A stretch of 64,000 nucleotides of DNA, taken from contig NZ_JAEQAZ010000024.1 in the NCBI RefSeq assembly GCF_016654115.1, forward strand, positions 1 through 64,000, written 5' to 3'. This document shows, piece after piece, positions 43,926 to 52,462 of the stretch. This DNA is from Streptomyces sp. MBT53 (GTDB lineage: Bacteria > Actinomycetota > Actinomycetes > Streptomycetales > Streptomycetaceae). Both the position numbers and the translations under genes were made by a program. The notes under the pieces were generated by a model. It worked only from the letters and a program-made list of their open reading frames with translations, searched no databases and was not told the origin of the DNA. The first letter of the stretch is position 1. Each line of letters starts with the position of its first letter.

Positions 43926-43979
43926 ACACATTGGGTGCGCGCACCACCAGGTCTGCGGTTTCGTCGAGAGCAGGGGTGA

Positions 43980-44233
43980 GGGTGAGCGCGGATGAAGCAG
44001 CCACAGGGCGGACAGGCGTGGGGCGGCGGATGCTGGTGGGCGCCGCAAGCTCCGGCGCAGCGGTGGTGCTGTGGGCGATCGTGCGTTTGATCGTGCGCAC
44101 GGCCTTCGTCGCGCACGTCCAGTGGATCGACGCGTTGCGCGCGCCGGCGATCCTCCTCGCCTGCGTTTTCCTCAGCGCGTGCTGGTGCTTGGACATCAGG
44201 TGGCTGCTGTGTGCTGTGTGCCTCCTCGGGGCC
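43980..44233 (+). pseudogene. Truncated small membrane protein, first part of a broken-gene mosaic
   Basis: The frame from GTG 43980 encodes two or three hydrophobic helices (AAVVLWAIVRLIVRTAFVAH, PAILLACVFLSACWCLDIRW) and then passes without a stop into a homocysteine methyltransferase fragment. The membrane part is not recognised. The fusion is unlikely to be functional because the following segment is an internal slice of a soluble enzyme. Confidence 0.45.
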
Positions 44234-44435
44234 GCCGTCACCGCGAGCTACCAGGCCGCGTACGAGGGCTTCGCCCGACTGGGCAGCTCCCGGGCCGAGA
44301 CCACGACACTGCTACGACGCAGTGTGACCCTGGCCCGCGAGGCCGCCGCGGGGGAAGACTGGGGCGCGGCCTCGGTGGGACGCTACGGCGCGATGCCGGC
44401 CGACGGTTGCGAATACCGCGGCGACTACGGCACCT
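44234..44435 (+). pseudogene. Internal fragment of a homocysteine S-methyltransferase (mmuM-like)
   Basis: The translated segment AAVTASYQAAYEGFARLGSS and following SVTLAREAAAGEDWGAASVG, then GYRG-like EYRGDYGTSG, aligns closely with residues about 55-125 of the intact MmuM at 46012-46902 (VAITASYQATYDGFARIGIT; SVRLAREAAAGTGWVAASVG). The copy is on the opposite strand, with several changes (P to R in VGxYGA, L to P in AMxADG). Both ends are cut into unrelated sequence, and the zinc-binding Cys residues are missing. Confidence 0.75.
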
Positions 44436-44440
44436 CCGGA

Positions 44441-44563
44441 CACGCGAGCGACTTCGACAAGGCCGACAGCGTCGGCAAGAAGATCCCCTACCAGGTGAAC
44501 ATGTACGACCCGCTGTACTACCTGTCCGACTCCTACGCCGGTTACAAGAGCGCAAAGGTTGCC
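44441..44563 (+). pseudogene. Fragment resembling the C-terminal part of a tannase-like alpha/beta-hydrolase
   Basis: In the same frame the text DFDKADSVGKKIPYQVNMYD and PLYYLSDSYAGYKSAKVA resembles a segment of subtype-B tannase-like hydrolases (pattern N-x-Y-x-P-x-Y-Y-L-S...Y-x-G-Y). It is only about 40 residues and is joined on both sides to other gene fragments. The family call is from memory and weak. Confidence 0.4.
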
Positions 44564-44585
44564 TGCCTGGCTCTGCTCGTGAGTC

Positions 44586-44860
44586 GGCATCGCGTCGGCC
44601 CTCCTCGTCGATCCGGAGATCCTCATCCTCGATGAACCGGTCAACGGTCTTGATCCCGACGGAGTCCGCTGGATCCGCTTCCTGCTGCGGGAACTTGCCG
44701 CCGAAGCACGGACGGTCTTGCCGTCGTCCCGTCTGATGAGCGAGATGGCTGTGACCGCCGACCATGTGATCGTGACGGGGCGCGGCCGAATACGGCGTGA
44801 CCAGTCGATGGCCTCCTTCATCGCCGACTCGGGTGCCGAGCGGGTTCGGGTGGGATCGAT
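44586..44860 (+). pseudogene. C-terminal fragment of an ABC transporter ATPase (BcrA-like)
   Basis: A third reading frame encodes GIASALLVDPEILILDEPVN, then GLDPDGVRWIRFLLREL, SSRLMSEMAVTADHVIVTGR and GRIRRDQSMASFIAD. These are Walker B, D-loop and H-loop regions of a BcrA-type ATPase, with the H-loop His replaced (SSR for SSH). The Walker A half is absent. It resembles the intact ATPase at 55979-56713 (VLIFDEPANGLDPEGIRWIR). It is the third unrelated fragment in a row within 900 bp. Confidence 0.75.
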
Positions 44861-44904
44861 TCGGCCCCGACAAGTTGTGTCCGGCGGCCATGTCGCCGGG
44901 AGCG

Positions 44905-45918
44905 TCATGAGTTCATGGCACTCCCGTGTCCGCCGATCGCCAGCTCGGGGTGGTGCTTCTTCACGACGTCGGGGTGGGCGCGGACCCAGCCCTTGAGTTC
45001 GTTCCAGCCGAACTCCGCGAACAGGGGGTTGCCCGGGTCCTCGGTGACACCCGTGGCATGGGACGCGCCGGGGAAGGGGAGAGGGGCGATGCGGGCGTCC
45101 AGGCGCGGGTTGTAGAAGAAGGGTGCGGAGTAGCGCTCGCGTGCTCCGGGCGGGGAGAGTACGCGGTGGTTGGTCGCCTTCAGGTAGCCGTTGGTCGCCA
45201 CCTCCAGGAGTTCGCCCAGGTTCACCACGAACGCGCCCGGCAGATGCGGCACCTTGATGTAGCCGTCTGCCGCGGTTTCCGGGGCCTCCACCTCCAGGCC
45301 GGGTACCTCGTCCGTCAGCAGCAGGGTCAGGAAGCCGTAGTCCTTGTGTGCGCCCACGCCCTGGTCCTCGCCTTCCGGGGCCCGTCCCGGGTAGCGGATC
45401 AGCTTCAGGTGGTTGCGCGGGTTTCCGGAGAAGGCGTCGTCGTAGAAGTCCTCGGGGCCGCCGATGGACGCGAGCAGGGCGTGGAGCAGCCGGTGGGCGA
45501 CCGCGCTGAGGCGGTCCATCCACTTCAGCGAGATGTGCCGCAGCTCGGGCAGGGCCGTGGGCCATTGGTTGGGGCCCTCCAGCCACCAGTAGGGAGGTTC
45601 GCCCGGGGCGGGTGCGTGAGGGGGAAGCTCGTTGCTGATGTCGAGCTGGTCGCGCCAGTCGCGGCGGCCCTGGGTCCGTTCGTTGCCGATTCGGGTGTAG
45701 CCGCGGAAGTGCGGGGAGTTGAGGTTGTCGATCGCGTGGCGATCGGTCTCGGGCAGGGCGAAGAAGGCGCGGGCGGCGCCGAGCAGCCGGGCCTGCTCGG
45801 CGGGGGTGATGCCGTGGCCGACCAGCTGGAAGAAGCCGACGTCACGGGCGGCCCGGTGGAGCGCGTCGGGGTCGAGGGCGGAGAGGTCGATCACCGGGAG
45901 TGAGGTGAGCTGATCCAT
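44905..45918 (-). CDS. Isopenicillin N synthase-like 2-oxoglutarate/Fe(II) oxygenase
   Basis: This is a 337-residue enzyme from ATG 45918. The N-terminal DIOX_N part includes VIDLSALDPDALHRAARDVG and FFQLVGHGITPAEQARLL. The core carries the iron triad: H and D in GVGAHKDYGFLTLLLTDEV and the distal His in LKATNHRVLSPPG. Arg in RERYSAPFF binds 2-oxoglutarate. Length is normal for the family. It follows mmuM by 93 bp on the same strand and is probably the last gene of the amino-acid transporter operon, suggesting oxidation of a sulfur amino acid or related metabolite. Substrate is unknown. Confidence 0.9.
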   Translation of the reverse strand: MDQLTSLPVIDLSALDPDALHRAARDVGFFQLVGHGITPAEQARLLGAARAFFALPETDRHAIDNLNSPHFRGYTRIGNERTQGRRDWRDQLDISNELPPHAPAPGEPPYWWLEGPNQWPTALPELRHISLKWMDRLSAVAHRLLHALLASIGGPEDFYDDAFSGNPRNHLKLIRYPGRAPEGEDQGVGAHKDYGFLTLLLTDEVPGLEVEAPETAADGYIKVPHLPGAFVVNLGELLEVATNGYLKATNHRVLSPPGARERYSAPFFYNPRLDARIAPLPFPGASHATGVTEDPGNPLFAEFGWNELKGWVRAHPDVVKKHHPELAIGGHGSAMNS

Positions 45919-46011
45919 GGGTGGCGTTTCCTGGGTGGAGTGTGCGGGAGGGGAGAGCGGGGCCGGCGGTCGGCCGTGGTGCGGTGCCTGGTGCGTGCGA
46001 CGGGCGGGGGC

Positions 46012-46902
46012 TCAGCCTGCCGCTGAGGCGCTGAGGCGGGCGGTGAGTTCCCTGATCTCGGCGGGGCCGACCCGGCAGCAGCCGCCGATGAGGGCCGCGC
46101 CGGCGGCGAGCCAGGAGGGGGCCAGTTCCGCGATCTCGTCCTCGGCGCCCAGCCAGGCGCGCGTTTCGGGTTCCCAGACTCCGCCGCCGTTGGGATAGGC
46201 GACGCCTGGGAGACCGGTGACCAGGGCGAGGGCCGGAGCCGTGTCGGCGGCAGGCGCGCAGTTGACCCCCGTGGCGATGACGGAGTCGCTGCTGCGGGCC
46301 AGGGCGAAGGCCTCGGTCAGGGGCTGGCCCGCGCTGGTGGTCGTCCCGCGGATGCTGTACGAGAGCCAGGCCGGGATCCCCAGACCGTCCAGGGCGGTCA
46401 GTACGGCTTCGGCTTCCCGCAGGTCGGGGATGGTCTCGATGGCGAAGACGTCGGGGGCGGCCTCGGCCAGAGCTTCCAGCCGTGGGCGATGGAAACGGGT
46501 GAGTTCGGCCACGGTGAGTCCGTAATCGCCGCGGTATTCCGAGCCGTCGGCCAGCATGGCGCCGTAGGGGCCCACGGAGGCCGCGACCCAGCCTGTCCCG
46601 GCCGCGGCCTCGCGGGCCAGCCGGACGCTGCGGTGCAGGAGCTTCGTGGTCTCGGCGCGGGTGATGCCGATGCGGGCGAAGCCGTCGTAGGTGGCCTGGT
46701 AGCTGGCGGTGATGGCGACCTGCGCGCCGGCCGCGTAGTAGGCGCGGTGGACGGCCGTGATCGCGTCGGGGGCGTCTCGCAGGAGGCGGGCGGACCAGAG
46801 TGTGCCGCCGAGGTCGTGGCCCTGGGCTTCGAGTTCGTTGGACATGCCGCCGTCCAGGACGAGGGGCCCGGCGGTCAGGGCGTCGCGGAAGGTGGTCGTC
46901 AC
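46012..46902 (-). CDS. mmuM: Homocysteine S-methyltransferase
   Basis: This is a 296-residue enzyme from GTG 46902, overlapping the ATPase stop (GTGA). The zinc-binding cysteines are visible as ATGVNCAPAAD and, near the end, LIGGCCRVGP. The N-terminal PLVLDGGMSNELEAQGHDLG is the family start. It transfers a methyl group from S-methylmethionine (or SAM) to homocysteine to give methionine, in the cytoplasm. The operon partners are an amino-acid ABC transporter rather than the usual MmuP permease, so S-methylmethionine may be imported by that transporter. A broken copy of part of this gene lies at 44234-44435. Confidence 0.93.
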   Translation of the reverse strand: MTTTFRDALTAGPLVLDGGMSNELEAQGHDLGGTLWSARLLRDAPDAITAVHRAYYAAGAQVAITASYQATYDGFARIGITRAETTKLLHRSVRLAREAAAGTGWVAASVGPYGAMLADGSEYRGDYGLTVAELTRFHRPRLEALAEAAPDVFAIETIPDLREAEAVLTALDGLGIPAWLSYSIRGTTTSAGQPLTEAFALARSSDSVIATGVNCAPAADTAPALALVTGLPGVAYPNGGGVWEPETRAWLGAEDEIAELAPSWLAAGAALIGGCCRVGPAEIRELTARLSASAAG

Positions 46903-47651
46903 AGCACTCTCGTCACGAAGTCGCGGGTTCGGGGATGCTCGGGGGCGGTCAGGACGCGAGCGGGCGGCCCGGATTCCAGGATGCGGCCGTCGTCGAAGAA
47001 GACGATCTCGTCGGCGACCTCGCGGGCGAAGCCCAGTTCGTGGGTGACGACGAGCATGGTCATGCCGTCGGCGGCGAGGTCGCGCATGACGTCCAGGACC
47101 TCGCCGACGAGTTCCGGGTCGAGGGCCGAGGTGGGTTCGTCGAACAGCATGAGCTGCGGTCGCATCGCCAGGGCGCGGGCGATGGCGACGCGTTGCTGCT
47201 GGCCGCCGGAGAGCTGGGCGGGGTAGGCGTCGCGCTTGTCGGCCAGGCCGACCCGTTCCAGCAGGGCCATGGCCTCGTCGGTGGCCTCGGCGCGGGGACG
47301 GCCGGCGCCGACCGGTCCCTCGACGACGTTGGCGAGTGCCGTCAGGTGCGGGAAGAGGTGGAAGCGCTGGAAGACCATGCCGATCCGGCGGCGTTGCCGG
47401 GCCAGGTCGCGGGGGCGCACCTCGCGCAGCCCCTTGCTGTGCACCTCGTAGCCGATCGGTGAGCCGTCCACCAGGACCCGGCCGCCGTCGGGCCGCTCCA
47501 GATGGTTCACGCAGCGCAGGAAGGTCGACTTCCCCGACCCGGACGGGCCGATCACGCAGGTGACCGTCCCGCGTGGCACGGACAGGTCGACACCGCGCAG
47601 CACCTCCTGCCCGGCGAAGGACTTGCGGACCCCTATGGCCTGGACCATCAT
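46899..47651 (-). CDS. Amino-acid ABC transporter ATP-binding protein
   Basis: This is a 250-residue ATPase of the polar amino-acid (GlnQ-like) type. Walker A is GPSGSGKSTFLRCVNHLE, Q-loop GMVFQRFHLFPHLTAL, signature QLSGGQQQRVAIARAL, Walker B LMLFDEPTSALDPE and H-loop VVTHELGFAREVAD. All catalytic residues are intact. ATG 47651 overlaps the permease stop (ATGA), and its own stop overlaps mmuM. It energises import by the permease at 47648-48475 and the lipoprotein at 48475-49383. Confidence 0.95.
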   Translation of the reverse strand: MMVQAIGVRKSFAGQEVLRGVDLSVPRGTVTCVIGPSGSGKSTFLRCVNHLERPDGGRVLVDGSPIGYEVHSKGLREVRPRDLARQRRRIGMVFQRFHLFPHLTALANVVEGPVGAGRPRAEATDEAMALLERVGLADKRDAYPAQLSGGQQQRVAIARALAMRPQLMLFDEPTSALDPELVGEVLDVMRDLAADGMTMLVVTHELGFAREVADEIVFFDDGRILESGPPARVLTAPEHPRTRDFVTRVL

Positions 47652-48475
47652 CGGCGGCTTCCCTTCGCGAAGTGGCGCTCCAAGTGGTGCTGGCCGATGT
47701 TGAGGAGGGTCGTGACGGCGAGGTACCAGATGCTGGCGACGATCAGCAGCGGGATCGTCTGGTAGGTGCGGGAGTACACGATCTGCACGGAGTACAGGAG
47801 TTCCGCGTAGGCCAGCACGCTCACCAGTGACGTCGTCTTGAGCATGGAGATGGTCTCGTTGCCGACGGGCGGGATGATCACGCGCATCGCCTGGGGCAGG
47901 ACGATCCGGCGCAGTGTCCTGGCCCGGGACAGGCCCAGCGCCTCCGCGGCCTCGGTCTGCCCCTCGTCGACCGAGACGATCCCGGCCCGGATGATCTCGG
48001 CGAGGTAGGCGGCCTCGTTGAGGCCGAGGCCGAGCAGGGCTGCGGTGAAGGTCGTGACGACGGAGTTCGCGGGGACGTCGCCGATCGCCGGCAGGAAGGG
48101 CAGGTGCAGCGACAGGGTCGGGTACAGCGCGGAGATGAACCCCCAGAACAGCAGCTGGACCAGCAGCGGTGTCCCCCTGAAGAGGCAGATGTACGCCCAA
48201 CTGACCGCCCGGGCAACGGTGTTGTCGGACAGGCGCATCAGCGCCAGCGCGATGCCCAGGGCGAGTCCGATCACCATGGCCGCGGCGGTGAGTTCCAGGG
48301 TGGCGAGCAGGCCGCTCAGCACGGTCCGGCTGAACAGCCACGCGCCGACCGTGTCCCAGCCGAAGCGCGGGTTGGTGATCAGCGACCGCACCAGGGCCGA
48401 GGCCAGCAGCAGGACCGCGAGGGTCAGGATCCACTGGCCGGGCCGGCGGCGGCGCAGTATCGGCAACTCCTCCAT
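47648..48475 (-). CDS. Amino-acid ABC transporter permease
   Basis: This is a 275-residue membrane protein. ATG 48475 forms TGATG with the binding-protein stop; GTG 48478 is an alternative start. About five to six hydrophobic helices are present. The EAA loop, EAAEALGLSRARTLRRIVLP, and the HisM/GlnP-type segment LLFRGTPLLVQLLFWGF-like (CLFRGTPLLVQLLF) identify the polar amino-acid family. The N-terminus is longer than in the shortest members. It forms the membrane channel, probably as a homodimer since only one permease gene is present. Confidence 0.94.
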   Translation of the reverse strand: MEELPILRRRRPGQWILTLAVLLLASALVRSLITNPRFGWDTVGAWLFSRTVLSGLLATLELTAAAMVIGLALGIALALMRLSDNTVARAVSWAYICLFRGTPLLVQLLFWGFISALYPTLSLHLPFLPAIGDVPANSVVTTFTAALLGLGLNEAAYLAEIIRAGIVSVDEGQTEAAEALGLSRARTLRRIVLPQAMRVIIPPVGNETISMLKTTSLVSVLAYAELLYSVQIVYSRTYQTIPLLIVASIWYLAVTTLLNIGQHHLERHFAKGSRR

Positions 48476-49383
48476 CACGAGGCCGCGTTGATCTCGAACG
48501 TGTCGAGAGCCCCGGACTCCAGACCCCACTTGGCGAGGATCTGCCGGTAGCCGCCGCTCGCCTTGAGGTCGGCCAGGGCCGACTTCAGCAGGCCGGTCAG
48601 TTCGCTGTTCTTCGGTACGGCGATGCCGAACGGCGCGTCGCCGTACGAGTCGCCGGCGACGTCGAGCTTGCCGCCGGACTGCTTGGCGGCGTAGGCGGCG
48701 ACCGGGGAGTCGGCCAGGGCGGCGTCGGCACGGCCGCTGGTGACGGCGAGGTTCACGCCGGTGCCGTCCGGATAGGTGCTGAGCTTGATCGCGGTCTTGC
48801 AGGTCTTGGCGCGGGCCGGCAGGTCCACCAGCGCCTGGGTGGAACCCTTCGCCACGGCGACGGTCCGGCCGCACAGGGAGTCGCCCTCGGCCTTGAGCGC
48901 CTCGGGGTTGCCCGCCGGGACCAGCAGGGACGTGCCCGCGTTGAAGTAGGTGACGAAGTCGACGACCTTCTCCCGCTCGGCGGTGTCGGTGAACGAGGAG
49001 ATGCCGAGCTGGTACTTGCCCGCCTGGAGCCCCGGGATGATCGAGTCGAAGGGCACGTTGGTGATGGTGATCTTGACTCCGAGGACCGTCCCGAGAGCTT
49101 TGTCGAGGTCGGCCTCGGCGCCGATGACCGTCTTGTTGTCGGTGGCGAAGAAGTCCATCGGGGGATAGCTGACGTCGCTGGCGACCGTGATCCCGCTCGC
49201 CTTCACCGCGGCCGGGACCTTGGCGGAGAGTGCGGTGTTCTCCGCGATCGAGGCGACGGAGGAGGCACCGGCCGACGCCGACGAGGTACCGGACGACGAA
49301 CCGGTCGTGGTGGCGGGGTCGGCGCAGCCCGCCAGGAGCAGCGTCGCGGAGCCGAGGAGTACGAGCGGGCGCAGAGCGGACAA
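48475..49383 (-). CDS. Amino-acid ABC transporter substrate-binding lipoprotein
   Basis: This is a 302-residue protein. The start is TTG 49383, supported by AGGAG 7 nt upstream. The signal peptide with lipobox (VLLGSATLLLAGCADP) predicts a membrane-anchored lipoprotein with Cys at residue 20. The type-3 periplasmic-binding fold shows GITVASDVSYPPMDFFATDN, then VIGAEADLDKALG and DSIIPGLQAGKYQLGISSFT. It delivers the ligand to the permease. The operon context with mmuM suggests a sulfur amino acid such as S-methylmethionine. The IclR regulator at 49556 is divergent and may control the operon. Confidence 0.94.
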   Translation of the reverse strand: MSALRPLVLLGSATLLLAGCADPATTTGSSSGTSSASAGASSVASIAENTALSAKVPAAVKASGITVASDVSYPPMDFFATDNKTVIGAEADLDKALGTVLGVKITITNVPFDSIIPGLQAGKYQLGISSFTDTAEREKVVDFVTYFNAGTSLLVPAGNPEALKAEGDSLCGRTVAVAKGSTQALVDLPARAKTCKTAIKLSTYPDGTGVNLAVTSGRADAALADSPVAAYAAKQSGGKLDVAGDSYGDAPFGIAVPKNSELTGLLKSALADLKASGGYRQILAKWGLESGALDTFEINAAS

Positions 49384-49555
49384 GGGGAACTCCTGAAGGA
49401 CCTGATTTCCGAGGGGATGGGGTGGAGACTATCCAGTGGTGCGTAATAAACAAGTCGTGTTGTCCATGATGCACGGGTGCTGCCATGAACCTGCAATGTT
49501 CCCGCAATGAACGCGCACGGTGGCACCGGCGCCCGGCGCTATGCTCGGGCACGCG

Positions 49556-50326
49556 ATGACCACCGACAGCAGCCTCAAACGCGGCCTGGCCGTGCTCAGC
49601 CTCTTCGCCCAGCACCCACCGCGGGATCCGCGCGGCCACACCGCGGCCGAGGTCGCCGTACTCCTGGGCCGGGAGCGCAGCCAGGTCTCCCGCATACTGC
49701 GGAGCCTGGAAGCCGCCCGGTTCCTGCGCCGTGACCGCGCGTCGCTGCGCTACTCCGTCGCCTGGGAGCAGTACGCGCGGGCCCAGCAGATCACCGAGGC
49801 GCGGCTGCGCAGCGACGGCCGGACCGCGCTGGAGGGCGTCGCCGCCGACACCGGGGAGTGCGCCTACCTGGGAGTCCTGCGAGGCGCCAGCTCCGTCACG
49901 GTCCTCGAATCGATGCCGCCGGCCCTGTCCTCGTTCGTGTCCTGGGTGGGCCGCGGTTATCCGGCGTACTGCAGCGACGCCGGACAGGCCCTGCTCTTCG
50001 ACGCCGACGACACCGAGATCGCGGCCGTCTTCTCCCGCACGGACTTCGTCCGGCACGGCCCCAACACGCCCGCCGACCTCGGCGACTTCCTGACCCGGCT
50101 GGACGCGGCCCGCACGCGGGGCTACTCCATCGTCGACCAGGAGGCCGAGCCCGGCCTCTACTCGCTCGCCGCCCCGGTCAGGGACTTCCGCGGCGAGATC
50201 GTCGCCGCCGTCCAGGTCGTCGGCCCCCGCCACCGGCTGGAGCCCGCGACCGCGGTGTGTGCCGACTCGGTGGTGCGCTGGAGCACCTGGCTGACCGCCG
50301 TGCTGCGGTCGACACACCCGGACTGA
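49556..50326 (+). CDS. IclR-family transcriptional regulator 1
   Basis: This is a 256-residue regulator from ATG 49556; in-frame ATGs at 49541 and 49520 are alternatives. The winged HTH is at residues 5-60 (AAEVAVLLGRERSQVSRILR), followed by the IclR effector domain (YLGVLRGASSVTVLESMPPA, GYPAYCSDAGQALLFDADDT, GYSIVDQEAEPGLYSLAAPV). It is divergent from the amino-acid transporter operon across 172 bp, the usual arrangement for local control. Its stop is 4 bp from the stop of a second, convergent IclR gene. Confidence 0.92.
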   Translation: MTTDSSLKRGLAVLSLFAQHPPRDPRGHTAAEVAVLLGRERSQVSRILRSLEAARFLRRDRASLRYSVAWEQYARAQQITEARLRSDGRTALEGVAADTGECAYLGVLRGASSVTVLESMPPALSSFVSWVGRGYPAYCSDAGQALLFDADDTEIAAVFSRTDFVRHGPNTPADLGDFLTRLDAARTRGYSIVDQEAEPGLYSLAAPVRDFRGEIVAAVQVVGPRHRLEPATAVCADSVVRWSTWLTAVLRSTHPD

Positions 50327-50330
50327 AGGC

Positions 50331-51080
50331 TCAGCCGAGCAGGCGGGCCAGCCGCGCCGCCGCGTCACTGATCGCGGCGACGAGCTCCTCCCGGTCGTCC
50401 CGGGCCGCCGCGTGCGGAACGACCGCGCTGACCGCCGCGACGATGTCCCCGCGCGGATCCCGCACCGGCGCGGCGACCTCCAACACGTCCTCGTCGTACT
50501 CGCTCTCGCACACCGCGACCCCGCGCGCGGCGTCGGCGGTGACCCGCAGCAGCAGATCGTCCACCGTCCGCGGCGCGTAGGGGCCGCCCGCCCCGATGAA
50601 GTCCTCGCCACCGAGGAGCTCGGTGATCCCCTCACGCGACTGACCGAACAGCAGCGCCCGTCCCGCTCCGGTGCACCAGACCGGCGTCAGCCGCCCCGCC
50701 CGCGCCCAGGAGAACTCGGCCCAGGCCGCCAGTTCGGCCCGCACCGAGAGCACCATCGCTCCGCACAGCACGTCCACGTAGGCGCACGCTCCGAACCGGA
50801 TCACCAGCCCCCGCAGCAGCGCCCGGCTCTCCACCCCCCACAAACCGGCCTCGGCCGCGACGGCCAGCAGATCAGCCCCGGCGCGGAACTCGTGCCCCTC
50901 CCTGACCAGCACCCCGGAATTGACCAGATCACGCAGCAGCCGAGACGCCTGCCCCTTGTCCAGCCCGCTCTCCTCCGCCAGCCGGACCACACCGGGTCCT
51001 CCGCGGGGATCCAACTCCCCGCGGACAACCCGCTCCACCAGCCCGAGCCCCCGGGGCAGCGCCCCCATCACCACGTCCAT
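50331..51080 (-). CDS. IclR-family transcriptional regulator 2
   Basis: This is a 249-residue regulator from ATG 51080 (ATG 51068 is an alternative). The HTH region is VVRLAEESGLDKGQASRLLR. The effector domain has RFGACAYVDVLCGAMVLSVR, GRLTPVWCTGAGRALLFGQS and VAVCESEYDEDVLEVAAPVR. It has the same architecture as its convergent neighbour and may be an old duplicate. No target gene is obvious; the next gene on this strand, upstream, is an SDR. Confidence 0.88.
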   Translation of the reverse strand: MDVVMGALPRGLGLVERVVRGELDPRGGPGVVRLAEESGLDKGQASRLLRDLVNSGVLVREGHEFRAGADLLAVAAEAGLWGVESRALLRGLVIRFGACAYVDVLCGAMVLSVRAELAAWAEFSWARAGRLTPVWCTGAGRALLFGQSREGITELLGGEDFIGAGGPYAPRTVDDLLLRVTADAARGVAVCESEYDEDVLEVAAPVRDPRGDIVAAVSAVVPHAAARDDREELVAAISDAAARLARLLG

Positions 51081-51317
51081 CCGGCGGATGTTACAGATTC
51101 CGTGGGCGAACGCCGGTACGGCCCCTGAACCAGGCGGCTGCCGAACCCGGCATCCTGTCGGGGGCGAATCCTGGCATCCGCACGCTCTCCTCCGGAAACG
51201 TTCGCGACCACCGATAGAACCCAAGCCGATTCCAGCGGCCGGTTCTGTCACTCCGACATCCCGTCCATGGCTTTGTCGGTGATGGCCGAGAGGTGATCGG
51301 CTCGGATGCTGCTGACG

Positions 51318-52106
51318 TCAGCTCCCGTGCTGCTCCGCCTCCGGCCTCATCGCGTCCGAGACGGACTTGACCCCGCCGTGGGCACTGAGCCCTCCGTCCA
51401 CGGGGATCTCCGCTCCGGTGATGAAGGAGGACGTGTCGGAAAGGAGGAAGACGACGAGGGGCGCGATGTCGTCGACGGTGCCGCTGCGCCCGAGCGGCGT
51501 TTCCCGGAACATCGCCTCCCGGAATGCCGGGGTGGCGGCTGCGGTCATCTCGGTCTCGATGTATCCCGGGTGCACCGTGTTGACACGAATACCTCGCGGT
51601 CCCAACTCGGTCGCCGCGATCTTCGACACCCCGCGCAGGGCCCACTTGCTGGCGGTGTAGGCCACGGGATAGTAGGCGGTGAGCGCGGCGGACGAACCTA
51701 CGTTCACGATGGACGAGCCCGGCGGCATGAGGGGCGCGAGGTGCTGGATGCCGAGGAGCGGCCCGGTGGTGTTCACCGAGTGAACATAGGCGAAGTCGTC
51801 CGGGCGTACGTTGCCGAGGCGATCCCGCTGAATTACGCCGGCGTTGTTGACGAGACCGTGGATGTGGCCGTACGTGTCGCGAAGCTCGGCGGCGAGGGCG
51901 GCCCAGTCGGCCTCGTTGGAGACGTCCAGCTTTCGGCAGTCCGGGTGTCCGTCGGGGTGTATGTCGGTCGCGATGACCGTGGCTCCGGCCTGGGCGAGGG
52001 CTTCCGCTTCGGCGGCGCCCTGGCCTCGGCCGGCGCCGGTAATCACCACCACCTTGCCAGTGAGGGAGTGGGGGGACTCGTCATCGCTTTGAGTGGTACG
52101 CGTCAT
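51318..52106 (-). CDS. Short-chain dehydrogenase/reductase
   Basis: This is a 262-residue classical SDR. The cofactor motif is VVVITGAGRGQGAAEAEALA (TGxxxGxG), with Asp at the end of the second strand (ATDIHPDG) favouring NAD. NNAG appears in GLVNNAGVIQRD. The catalytic Ser and YxxxK are in NVGSSAALTAYYPVAYTASK, and the PG motif in VHPGYIETEM. ATG 52106 is chosen; a TTG nine bases upstream is possible, and no good ribosome site is visible. Related enzymes oxidise steroid or other secondary alcohols. Substrate unknown. Confidence 0.92.
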   Translation of the reverse strand: MTRTTQSDDESPHSLTGKVVVITGAGRGQGAAEAEALAQAGATVIATDIHPDGHPDCRKLDVSNEADWAALAAELRDTYGHIHGLVNNAGVIQRDRLGNVRPDDFAYVHSVNTTGPLLGIQHLAPLMPPGSSIVNVGSSAALTAYYPVAYTASKWALRGVSKIAATELGPRGIRVNTVHPGYIETEMTAAATPAFREAMFRETPLGRSGTVDDIAPLVVFLLSDTSSFITGAEIPVDGGLSAHGGVKSVSDAMRPEAEQHGS

Positions 52107-52462
52107 AATGGACAACGTAGCGGCCGGCGGTAAAGAGAGGCCTGGTCATCGGCGTCGCCGTCGGGATCATGAGCGCGCCCGAGACCTCTGAGTGGTGGGG
52201 AATGGCTTCTGAGCCATGCTCAACCTGCGAAGCGAGGGTGACCGCGCCACCCTGGAGAACCACGTGAACTGGCCGGACCTGAGGTGACCTCCCAGCCCGA
52301 GAAGCCCGCTGCAGGGCTGGCCCGTACGCTCTGGCCGACGGCCCCGCCAGCAAGATCGCTACTCCAGCTGTAGAACGCGATCTCCATAGTGCGCGGTGTA
52401 CACGGCGGCAGTAGCCGGCTTGGGCTTGGGGGCCGCGGCGGGCTGGCGCGTAGGGTGCCGGG
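52107..52462. other. Intergenic region with small inverted repeats
   Basis: No gene is supported. ATGGCT-tctg-AGCCAT at 52202-52217 and AGCCC/GGGCT at about 52302-52318 are short inverted repeats. The promoters of the SDR (leftward) and of the kinase (rightward) should lie here. Confidence 0.45.

Noticed and set aside
43931-44635. A single 234-residue protein
   Set aside because: Its parts match unrelated families (membrane, mmuM slice, tannase-like slice), so it was split into pseudogene fragments.
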